Positions 1 through 4,704 of a stretch of 6,292 nucleotides of DNA are shown here, piece by piece. A program made the position numbers and the translations under genes. The notes below the pieces were generated by a model. The model ran no database searches and had not been told where the DNA came from. It worked only from the letters and a program-made list of their open reading frames with translations. Source of the DNA: Desulfotignum sp. Its GTDB lineage: Bacteria > Desulfobacterota > Desulfobacteria > Desulfobacterales > Desulfobacteraceae. The stretch is from assembly GCA_021737445.1 (NCBI GenBank), contig JAIPDY010000199.1, positions 1 through 6,292 on the forward strand, written 5' to 3'. The number at the start of each line of letters is the position of its first letter. Position 1 is the first letter of the stretch.

Positions 1-262
1 ACGAGAGCAGTTCATCATTTTTGAGTTTCAGGATCAGGTCCAGGTCTGAAAGGTCACACACGGCATTGTAATCATTTGCAGTAGGAATGTTGCGTTCTTT
101 TGCCCGGACAATGCCTTTAACGATATCTATGGTATCAGCCACCATGAGCACCTGGATGCCCATATCTTTCAATCCCGGCCCGGTAAGGTGATCCAGAATT
201 TCCGCGCAGGGGTCACCGCCGCCGATGATGGCAAGTTTCAATCCCTTCAGGTCAAAATACAT
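1..262 (-). CDS. Rossmann-like N-terminal domain protein, partial (possibly the start of a sensor kinase or regulator)
   Basis: Only the first 87 codons lie in the window; the frame is open to the left edge. The ATG at 262 is preceded by AAGGAG five bases upstream, which fixes the start. The protein begins MYFDLKGLKLAIIGGGDPC, a short amphipathic lead followed by a beta strand and a glycine-rich turn (GGG at about residues 14-16), as in nucleotide-binding Rossmann folds. A second strand (IQVLMVADT) and a third region (NDYNAVCDLSDLDLILKLKN) fit the same alternating alpha/beta pattern. It starts 42 nt after the nhaD stop with no terminator visible between, so it is probably co-transcribed with the antiporter. 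In sulfate reducers such domains can precede PAS/histidine-kinase modules; that link is recollection and inference, since nothing downstream can be seen. An NAD(P)-binding enzyme is an alternative. Confidence 0.7.
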   Translation of the reverse strand, partial: MYFDLKGLKLAIIGGGDPCAEILDHLTGPGLKDMGIQVLMVADTIDIVKGIVRAKERNIPTANDYNAVCDLSDLDLILKLKNDELLS

Positions 263-304
263 GGCTGCTCCTTTTTTCAATAATGCCCTGTCACAAACAG
301 TATA

Positions 305-1834
305 TTAAAAGAAAATCACGGTGACAATCACAAAGGTGGGAATCAGAAACACCAGAGAATATTTGAGGATATACCCGAAAAAACTGGGCATGGCAGTTCC
401 TGATTCAGCTGCAATGGACCGGACCATGAAATTGGGGGCATTGCCGATATAGCTGACGGCACCGAAAAACACGGCACCGGTGGAAATGGCCTGGAGATAG
501 TGCATTTTTTCTGTCATCAGCAAAGGAACGGAAGCTGCTTCCGGCATGCCTGCATAAAAACTGCCCAGAGCGGTGTTGAAAAAAGTCAGATAGGTGGGGG
601 CATTGTCCAAAAATGCCGACAGCATACCGGTGACCCAGAAATAGTGGAACGGTTCTTTGACCGCTGCGATGAGAAAGGCAAAGGCCCCGTCAGGTCCTGC
701 CTTGAGCAGCAGCAGACAGGGGATCATGGTGATGAAAATCCCGATGAACAGATAGGCCACCTCAATGATGGGAAACCAGGAGAACTCGTTTTCCTCCCGC
801 AGGGTCCAGGGGGTGGCCCACAGGGACAGCCCGCCCAGCACAATAAGAATGATATCCCGCAGCCAGTCCTGGATGGCCCGGTGCACCCCGAAGGTGTTTA
901 TCTCTCCCAGATCCAGGACACCGCTCATGAGCACGGCCCCTACAATACCGCCTAAAAAGATGAAATTATAGGTTCCCACCAGGCGCAGCGGCTTTTTTTC
1001 CCCGTCATCCGGCACAACCGCCCCTTCTTTTTTAAAAAACCAGGTGTCCAGAAAAAAATAGATCGCCAGCAAAATTCCGCTGGTCAAAAGCATGTGGGGG
1101 GCAATGTTCATGGTCCAGAAAAAACTGACCCCGTGGAGAAACCCTAAGAACAGGGGCGGATCCCCCAGGGGGGTCAAGGATCCGCCCACATTGGCCACCA
1201 GAAATATGAAGAACACCACCATGAAGGTTCTGTTTTTTCGTAAATCATTGGCCCGCAGAAACGGCCGGATCAGCAGCATGGCCGCGCCTGTGGTCCCCAT
1301 CCAGGAGGCCAGAATGGTGCCTAAAAGGATAATGCCGGTGTTCACCACAGGGGTGCCCCGCAGGGTGCCCCGCAAAAGGATCCCGCCGGAAACCGTGAAC
1401 AAAGCCCACAGCAGGATGATAAAGGGCACATAATCCGCCAGGATGATGTGCAGAATTTCATACACCGCATCCCCTTTGTAGACCGCCACAAACGGAATGG
1501 CCAGACTGGCGGCCCAGAAAGCGGAAATTTTGCCGAAATGATGGTGCCAGAAGGTGCCTGCCACAAGGGGCAAAAGGGCAATGGACAGCAGCATGCAGGC
1601 AAAAGGAATGCAGGCGTACAATGGCAGCACCTTGCCCAGATCCGGCTGGCCGTGCCCCCCTTCATCCCCGTGTCCGCCTTCAGATCCATGTTCCGGCGCC
1701 TGTGCCTGCTGCGCCTGTGCCATCTGGCCGGCCGGATTCACATGTTCCGGGTCATTATCAGCTGCAAACACTTGTGCTGTAAAAATGAAAAAACCGACCA
1801 GCATCATGACAACTGCAAGCGTATTCAACTTCAT
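305..1834 (-). CDS. nhaD: NhaD-type Na+/H+ antiporter (ArsB/NhaD superfamily)
   Basis: A 509-residue polytopic inner-membrane protein that should exchange cytoplasmic Na+ (or Li+) for external protons, serving sodium and pH homeostasis. Family marks are visible: the conserved segment around residues 176-196 (SWMGTTGAAMLLIRPFLRAN), NVGGSLTPLGDPP at 215-227, LDNAPTY at 409-415 and SYIGNAPNFMV at 461-471. These Asp/Asn-Pro motifs are typical of ion-transporter superfamily half-helices. Numerous hydrophobic segments run from residue 69 to the end. Residues 1-24 look like a cleavable signal sequence (AQVFA then ADND), followed by an unusual Gln/His/Gly/Glu-rich linker (residues 37-63) with repeated GGHG. 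The start is supported by AGGAG at 1845-1849, ten bases upstream of the ATG. The gene directly downstream (start at 262) is probably in the same transcript. Family assignment is strong; the ion actually moved is inferred. Confidence 0.93.
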   Translation of the reverse strand: MKLNTLAVVMMLVGFFIFTAQVFAADNDPEHVNPAGQMAQAQQAQAPEHGSEGGHGDEGGHGQPDLGKVLPLYACIPFACMLLSIALLPLVAGTFWHHHFGKISAFWAASLAIPFVAVYKGDAVYEILHIILADYVPFIILLWALFTVSGGILLRGTLRGTPVVNTGIILLGTILASWMGTTGAAMLLIRPFLRANDLRKNRTFMVVFFIFLVANVGGSLTPLGDPPLFLGFLHGVSFFWTMNIAPHMLLTSGILLAIYFFLDTWFFKKEGAVVPDDGEKKPLRLVGTYNFIFLGGIVGAVLMSGVLDLGEINTFGVHRAIQDWLRDIILIVLGGLSLWATPWTLREENEFSWFPIIEVAYLFIGIFITMIPCLLLLKAGPDGAFAFLIAAVKEPFHYFWVTGMLSAFLDNAPTYLTFFNTALGSFYAGMPEAASVPLLMTEKMHYLQAISTGAVFFGAVSYIGNAPNFMVRSIAAESGTAMPSFFGYILKYSLVFLIPTFVIVTVIFF

Positions 1835-1867
1835 GGATTCATTTCTCCTGGTTTACTGAAAAATACA

Positions 1868-1884
1868 GGCAGTCAGCCTGCCAA
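1868..1884 (-). promoter_or_regulatory. Possible sigma-54-like promoter of nhaD
   Basis: Read on the minus strand the site is TTGGCAGGCTGACTGCC, with GG and GC elements exactly ten bases apart, as in -24/-12 promoters (TGGCACG-N4-TTGCW). The -12 half is imperfect (CTGCC). A start about 12 bases on would give a leader of roughly 23 nt that includes the AGGAG of nhaD. The site is also a small inverted repeat (GGCAG/CTGCC), so it may instead be an operator or chance. A TTGACA at 1916-1921 lies upstream but has no good -10 at proper spacing. Confidence 0.3.
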
Positions 1885-1975
1885 ACTTAATTGACCTAAT
1901 AAATACAGCCAAGAATGTCAAGATTAAATTGGCAGACAAAAGCGGCAGGATTCTGTGTCTTTTGGAGAGAAATGA

Positions 1976-2185
1976 TTACAGGCACACCTGTGCTGTCATC
2001 ACACCAGTATGTGAACTATTTTTCAAGAAAAGTCCAAGACCGGAAGCGGAAAAATCCCGCAACTTGAAATGGTATTCCATTGCAGCATCCGGGGGCTTGA
2101 ACGCTATGCTTGCTGATTCTGAAGCTGCGCTGCGAACTTGTGAGCGAAGTTCCCGCAGCTGGTTATCCTGGTATTTGTTGATCAT
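1976..2185 (-). pseudogene. Truncated PilZ-type (c-di-GMP-binding-like) protein
   Basis: A 69-codon frame from the ATG at 2185, with GGAG almost touching the start (GGAGCATG), hence a poorly spaced ribosome site. The protein reads MINKYQDNQLRELRSQ, then a basic/Ala-rich stretch, then YHFKLRDFSASGLGLFL. The RDFSASG part matches the PilZ (D/N)xSxxG signature, and the preceding strand plus the following GLGLFL resemble the first strands of a PilZ beta barrel. PilZ domains need about 100 residues; here the frame stops about 17 codons after the motif, and no continuation of the fold is recognisable in the other frames down to nhaD. It is therefore probably a 3'-truncated relic. The frame is open further upstream, but that extension runs through the tRNA and its terminator. 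An intact small unrelated protein is the alternative. Confidence 0.45.
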
Positions 2186-2240
2186 GCTCCATCTTTCTTG
2201 AATGTGATAACCAAAATATAAACGTATCAGTACATTAAAC

Positions 2241-2271
2241 TGTTCACTGAACAAAAACAACCAGTTGTTTT
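2241..2271. repeat. Two abutting palindromes upstream of the PilZ-type relic
   Basis: The first, TGTTCACTGAACA (2241-2253), is a perfect 13-bp palindrome. It is followed at once by AAAACAACCAGTTGTTTT (2254-2271), with perfect 8-bp arms around a CA centre. They lie between the tRNA terminator and the start of the 1976-2185 frame, where an operator for that gene would sit. The loop of the second is too short for a stable RNA hairpin terminator, so protein binding or chance are the likelier explanations. Confidence 0.4.
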
Positions 2272-2295
2272 GCATAGCCAGACCAAACAGGGTAC

Positions 2296-2330
2296 AAAAA
2301 AGGCCCCTGACGCAATCGCCAGAAGCCTTT
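2296..2330 (-). terminator. Intrinsic terminator of tRNA-Pro
   Basis: On the minus strand, AAAGGCTTCTGGCG pairs with the following CGTCAGGGGCCTTT (about 14 pairs, three of them G-T) around an ATTG loop, and six T residues end the structure. It begins nine bases after the encoded CCA of the tRNA, exactly where a single-gene tRNA transcript should stop. Confidence 0.88.
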
Positions 2331-2338
2331 ATTATCAA

Positions 2339-2415
2339 TGGTCGGGACGGCAAGATTTGAACTTGCGACCACTTGTCCCCCAGACAAGTGCGCTACCAGA
2401 CTGCGCTACGCCCCG
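2339..2415 (-). tRNA. tRNA-Pro (anticodon GGG)
   Basis: A complete 77-nt cloverleaf reads on the minus strand. The acceptor CGGGGCG pairs with CGTCCCG (one G-T pair), followed by discriminator A and an encoded CCA at 2339-2341. The D stem is GCGC/GCGC, and the anticodon stem CTTGT/ACAAG encloses the loop CTGGGGG, giving anticodon GGG. The T stem GCAAG/CTTGC encloses TTCAAAT. GGG decodes CCC (and CCU by wobble). It has its own promoter 18 nt upstream and its own terminator, so it is an independent unit. No duplicated 3' fragment of this tRNA is seen elsewhere in the window, so there is no evidence that it served as an integration site here. Confidence 0.97.
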
Positions 2416-2432
2416 AATCAAAACAGACTGGG

Positions 2433-2461
2433 TTAATATCATTTCTGTTTTACGGTGTCAA
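2433..2461 (-). promoter_or_regulatory. Sigma-70-type promoter of tRNA-Pro
   Basis: The minus strand shows a perfect -35 TTGACA (2456-2461) and a -10-like TATTAA (2433-2438) separated by 17 bases. Initiation would fall near 2426, leaving about ten nucleotides of 5' leader before the mature tRNA end at 2415. Confidence 0.75.
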
Positions 2462-2508
2462 GCACCAATCCGCCAAATCCCGGAGTTTTCAAACAGCATT
2501 TGACGTCA

Positions 2509-2531
2509 GACTGATCAGCCATTTATCAGTC
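2509..2531 (-). repeat. Inverted repeat across the arfB stop codon
   Basis: GACTGAT (2509-2515) and ATCAGTC (2525-2531) are perfect 7-bp arms around a 9-base loop, overlapping the arfB TGA at 2526-2528. It may act as a weak 3'-end hairpin for the hydrolase-arfB message. No T run follows on the minus strand, so it is not a standard intrinsic terminator. Confidence 0.45.
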
Positions 2532-2948
2532 ATCCGGTGATACCGGTTTCCGCAGCCGCTTCACACAGCCCCTTTTGGTTTTTCTGTCCAGGCGCTTTTT
2601 GTGGGCTCTTTTTGACACGCGGGTGGGTTTGCGTTTTTTGGGCCGGGCCGTGGCCCGAATAATCAAATGTTTCAGCCTTTCCAATGCATCCTCTTTGTTT
2701 TTTTCCTGGCTGCGGAACTGCTGGGCTTTGATGACAATGATGCCCTCCTTGGAAATCCGCTGGTCGCTGAATGCAAAAAGTCTTGCCTTTATCTCCTCAG
2801 GCAGGCTGGATCCTGCAATATCAAACCGCAGGTGGATAGCCGTGGCAACCTTGTTGACATGCTGCCCCCCTGCCCCCTGGGCACGGATCGCTTCAAGCAC
2901 AATTTCACTGTCAGGAATCTGAATGTCTGGGGTGATCTGCAGTACCAT
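2526..2948 (-). CDS. arfB: Alternative ribosome-rescue factor / peptidyl-tRNA hydrolase ArfB (YaeJ)
   Basis: A 140-residue protein, the usual ArfB size. ArfB enters ribosomes stalled at the end of a message lacking a stop codon and hydrolyses the peptidyl-tRNA, freeing the ribosome without tmRNA. The N-terminal release-factor domain holds the catalytic GGQ at residues 27-29 within AQGAGGQHVNKVATA, the class I release-factor signature, here with the short spacing of ArfB rather than RF1/RF2. The tail from about residue 105 is strongly basic (PKKRKPTRVSKRAHKKRL), which in the family inserts into the empty mRNA channel. The ATG at 2948 gives MVLQITPDIQIPDSEI, a typical family N-terminus. The frame is open upstream, but that part is only an overlap with the hydrolase gene. 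There is no clear Shine-Dalgarno; the start lies 13 nt after the hydrolase stop, so translational coupling is likely. Confidence 0.95.
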   Translation of the reverse strand: MVLQITPDIQIPDSEIVLEAIRAQGAGGQHVNKVATAIHLRFDIAGSSLPEEIKARLFAFSDQRISKEGIIVIKAQQFRSQEKNKEDALERLKHLIIRATARPKKRKPTRVSKRAHKKRLDRKTKRGCVKRLRKPVSPDD

Positions 2949-2961
2949 ATATATGAAAGTG

Positions 2962-3813
2962 TTAAGTGTTAAGTTTCGCGTAACAGCCTGAGGGCTGACT
3001 GCTTTCATTGTTTGTTGTGCCCGGCAGGGCATGGCTGTTAGTGAAAGACCGGGGGTTTTCCTGAAAAAATGCAGCCAGCAGTTCGGTGACCAGGTCCCTG
3101 TGCTCCATGTGTACCAGATGGCCTGCCCCGGCAATGGTCTTGAGAATGGCTTTTGGGAACAGAGTTTTAATTTCATCCCAGTCTGTGTCCTGGATAAAAT
3201 CGGATTTTTCTCCCCTGATGAACAGGGTTTCTTTGGGGTAAGGGCTGCCGGATATCCTGGCACAGATATCATCCTGGAATGCCAGGATTGCTGCAAGATT
3301 GGACCGCCAAAAAAAGCTGCTATTGCCGGACGTTCTCAAATTCTGGAGAAAAAATGCTCTCAAATCCCTTTCAGGTATAGTGCCTTCCAGCAGCTGGTCA
3401 GCCTGGTTTCGCCTGGTTATCTGTGACAGATCCAGATCCAGCATAGCCCGGATATAGGGTTTCCACAAAGGTTCATATGCCCTTGGGGCCATGTCCAGTA
3501 CTGCCAGGCGGTTTACCCTGTCCGGAAAATCCATGGCCAGCTGCATGGCGCATTTCCCCCCCATGGAATGGCCGGCCACACAGGCGGACACCAGTTTTTT
3601 TTCATCCATAAACCCGGCCAGATCCCGGGCCATCTCCTTGTACGTCATGGAGGCGGCATGAAAAGAGCTGCCATGATTTCTCAAATCAACGGCCAGCACT
3701 TCAAACTTCCGGGCAAGGCCCCTTGCCAGCGTTCCCATGGTGGCACAGGACCCCAGCAGGCCGTGGACCAGAATCACCGGCGGCCCTGATCCCATTTTCC
3801 GATAATAAAGCAT
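2962..3813 (-). CDS. Alpha/beta hydrolase (YbfF-like esterase family)
   Basis: A 283-residue cytoplasmic protein with the alpha/beta-hydrolase layout. The oxyanion-hole segment VHGLLGS is at residues 16-22, the nucleophile elbow GHSMGG at 81-86 has Ser83, the acid is probably Asp205 in RGEKSD, and the catalytic His232 is in GAGHLVH. The order and spacing fit the YbfF/MhpC-type esterases that cleave small ester or thioester substrates; the substrate cannot be told from sequence. The lid region (about 115-175) is rich in Leu, Arg and aromatic residues. About 30 residues after the last helix (NSHALPGTTNNESSQPSG and on) are low-complexity and outside the fold. The ATG at 3813 (MLYYRKMGSG) was chosen because the family starts there and a candidate promoter lies between it and the alternative ATG at 3864, which would add 17 residues; neither has a good ribosome site. 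It forms a unit with arfB downstream. Confidence 0.88.
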   Translation of the reverse strand: MLYYRKMGSGPPVILVHGLLGSCATMGTLARGLARKFEVLAVDLRNHGSSFHAASMTYKEMARDLAGFMDEKKLVSACVAGHSMGGKCAMQLAMDFPDRVNRLAVLDMAPRAYEPLWKPYIRAMLDLDLSQITRRNQADQLLEGTIPERDLRAFFLQNLRTSGNSSFFWRSNLAAILAFQDDICARISGSPYPKETLFIRGEKSDFIQDTDWDEIKTLFPKAILKTIAGAGHLVHMEHRDLVTELLAAFFQENPRSFTNSHALPGTTNNESSQPSGCYAKLNT

Positions 3814-3854
3814 GTCACATTTTCTTTTATCTCTGTTGTTCCATTCCAGCCAGT

Positions 3855-3883
3855 ATGATCCCATCCAACCATAACCATGTCAA
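3855..3883 (-). promoter_or_regulatory. Candidate promoter of the hydrolase-arfB unit
   Basis: On the minus strand, TTGACA (3878-3883) is followed after 17 bases by GATCAT (3855-3860), which matches four of six -10 positions. Initiation near 3848 would give a leader of about 35 nt for the ATG at 3813 and would exclude the ATG at 3864. Confidence 0.4.
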
Positions 3884-3944
3884 CAAAATGCTGTGTTCAG
3901 ATCAATATGTCAATGAAAATGGGCCGTGATTTATCAAAAACCAT

Positions 3945-3980
3945 TTCAACTATTTTGCATTTCAATGCACAATAGTCGAA
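3945..3980. promoter_or_regulatory. 36-bp imperfect palindrome, probable operator before the ATPase relic
   Basis: The arms are 3945-3961 and 3964-3980, 17 bases each around a TC centre, with 15 of 17 positions complementary. The core is ACTATTTTGCATT facing AATGCACAATAGT. It ends where the ribosome-binding GGAGG of the 3990 gene begins. Placed there it could be an operator overlapping the promoter or start, or an RNA hairpin next to the Shine-Dalgarno. Either would suit autoregulation, but this is inference. Confidence 0.6.
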
Positions 3981-3989
3981 GGAGGGGTT

Positions 3990-4280
3990 GTGGACAGATA
4001 CCAGAAAAAATTCATTCTAAAAGACCTGAACAAAAAACTGGTGTTCCTGACAGGACCACGTCAGGTGGGAAAAACCTGCACATTGCACTATTTGAGGACA
4101 AAGGACAAGGCAAAGGTCGATTTTTGCATTGCCGGCAGCAGAGGCCCGGAACTGATGATCGAGGTCAAGCTGTCCGACTCATCCCCGGCCAGATCCCTTG
4201 TCAATTTCAACAAACGGTATCACACCCCTGGGATTCAACTGGTCAAAAACCTGAAACAGGAACAGAAAGCCGGGCAGTAA
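3990..4280 (+). pseudogene. AAA-family ATPase with DUF4143 domain, internally deleted
   Basis: A 96-codon frame with GTG start and GGAGG at 3981-3985 just upstream. Residues 1-29 are the N-terminus of the archaeal-type/DUF4143 ATPase family (MDRYQKKFILKDLNKKLVFL, then Walker A GPRQVGKT at 22-29). Residues 33-95 match the C-terminal end of the same family: HYLRTKDKAKVDFC, then IEVKLSD, with Asp44, Glu58 and Lys60 in a PD-(D/E)xK-like arrangement, and a closing GIQLVKNLKQEQ. Intact members are about 380-420 residues, so roughly 300 residues, including Walker B and the DUF4143 start, are missing between Thr29 and His33, yet the reading frame is kept. No ATPase activity should remain. It is most simply a deletion pseudogene; the clean frame leaves open an expressed mini-protein. 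It is the only plus-strand gene here and diverges from the hydrolase. Confidence 0.75.
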
Positions 4281-4370
4281 GGCACACCCACCAAGGGCTC
4301 CGCTGTACAAATCATTTCTGTCCCCCCGCTTCGCCATTCAGGGTTTCCGCTTTTTAAGAGATCTCTGGCG

Positions 4371-4425
4371 CTTGCGTTATGCAAGGAAGACGCGGATTCA
4401 AGTGTTCATCGCTGCCATCAGCGAT
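4371..4425. repeat. Pair of short hairpins beside the long inverted repeat
   Basis: CTTGC-GTTAT-GCAAG (4371-4385) has a perfect 5-bp stem. ATCGCTG-CCAT-CAGCGAT (4408-4425) has a perfect 7-bp stem with a tetraloop and ends two bases before the long hairpin begins. Stacked together they look like one structured element. Confidence 0.5.
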
Positions 4426-4427
4426 TA

Positions 4428-4617
4428 GTGCCGGGCGGTCCCTGTGGGTTGAATCCCATTCTGACGCGGTTGTTACAGTGTGTTGGGCATGCGAAGCGGT
4501 AAAAACGACAAACTGTTTGAGGACATACCTGCCCGCAGTTTTTGGCGTTCAGCTTCGCCATGCCCTACACACTGTCAACCGTGACGGAGGGTGAGACCCA
4601 CAGGGGCCGCCCGGCAC
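4428..4617 (+). repeat. 190-nt long imperfect inverted repeat (structured RNA or mobile-element-like hairpin)
   Basis: The outer stem 4428-4449 with 4596-4617 has 22 continuous pairs if T4439-G4606 counts as G-U. After an internal loop, 4463-4472 pairs with 4576-4585 (one mismatch, one G-U), then TT bulges on the left. 4475-4483 pairs perfectly with 4567-4575, 4485-4491 with 4559-4565, and 4492-4497 with 4552-4557. Weaker AACG/CGTT and AAACTG/CAGTTT pairs close a loop at 4516-4535 that contains AGG/CCT. About 63 pairs in all. Both non-Watson-Crick compensated positions (T4439-G4606 and G4466-T4582) are G-U only on the plus strand, which hints that the plus-strand RNA or single-stranded DNA is the folded form. 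It is not coding and matches no RNA family I recognise. It could be a dispersed miniature element, a processed RNA or a bidirectional terminator. Confidence 0.8.
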
Positions 4618-4641
4618 GGGTCAGTTGATACGCCGGGACCT

Positions 4642-4681
4642 CCCGGGAAAGGTAAAGTCCACAGGAAGCGCCCGGGAAAGG
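4642..4681. repeat. 11-bp direct repeat CCCGGGAAAGG, two copies 29 bp apart
   Basis: Copies at 4642-4652 and 4671-4681 are identical, and each contains the palindrome CCCGGG. The left copy is also half of a CCGGG-ACCT-CCCGG hairpin (4633-4646). They lie between the long hairpin and the 3' end of the metal-operon gene, so they may be the edge of the same element or mRNA 3'-end structure. Confidence 0.5.
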
Positions 4682-4704
4682 GTTACATGAATACCGGCAC
4701 CCCG

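Larger units (their letters stand above)
4281..4704. other. 424-nt non-coding interval made of hairpins and repeats
   Basis: No credible gene lies here. From left to right it holds about 75 nt without visible structure, a 10-bp palindrome AGAGATCTCT at 4357-4366, a small hairpin at 4371-4385, another at 4408-4425 and the 190-nt long hairpin at 4428-4617. These are followed by a GC-rich hairpin CCGGG-ACCT-CCCGG at 4633-4646 and an 11-bp direct repeat (4642-4652 and 4671-4681). The 10-mer GCTTCGCCAT occurs at 4329-4338 and again within the long hairpin at 4552-4561. The interval separates the 3' ends of two converging units (the ATPase relic and the metal operon). No intrinsic terminator with a T run was found for either. 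Confidence 0.7.

Noticed and set aside
500..1894. Several plus-strand open frames opposite nhaD
   Set aside because: They are antisense shadows of a well-supported membrane-protein gene, with compositions that fit no family.
2186..2353. Upstream extension of the PilZ-type frame
   Set aside because: It reads through a clear tRNA 3' end and its intrinsic terminator and adds no recognisable domain.
2339..2415. tRNA-Pro as the attachment site of an integrated element
   Set aside because: No integrase and no duplicate of the tRNA 3' end are visible in the window.
2509..2531. Intrinsic terminator for arfB
   Set aside because: The stem has only seven pairs and no T run follows on the transcribed strand.
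2949..3296. Long upstream extension of the arfB reading frame (to 256 residues)
   Set aside because: The extra sequence lies inside the hydrolase gene in another frame, shows no domain, and ArfB is normally about 140 residues starting at the ATG at 2948.
3814..3864. Earlier ATG for the hydrolase adding 17 residues
   Set aside because: It has no ribosome site, the extra residues are not part of the fold, and a candidate promoter lies over this stretch. Not fully excluded.
4379..4594. Plus-strand 71-codon open frame in the non-coding interval
   Set aside because: It is made of the hairpin arms, has no ribosome site and has no protein-like pattern.
4428..4617. Integron attC recombination site
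   Set aside because: GTTGGGC and GCCCTAC are present, but in the inside-out order relative to the RYYYAAC...GTTRRRY layout. No cassette array or integrase is seen.
4428..4617. Retron or group II intron RNA
   Set aside because: There is no reverse transcriptase nearby and no domain V-like hairpin; the structure is one long stem.
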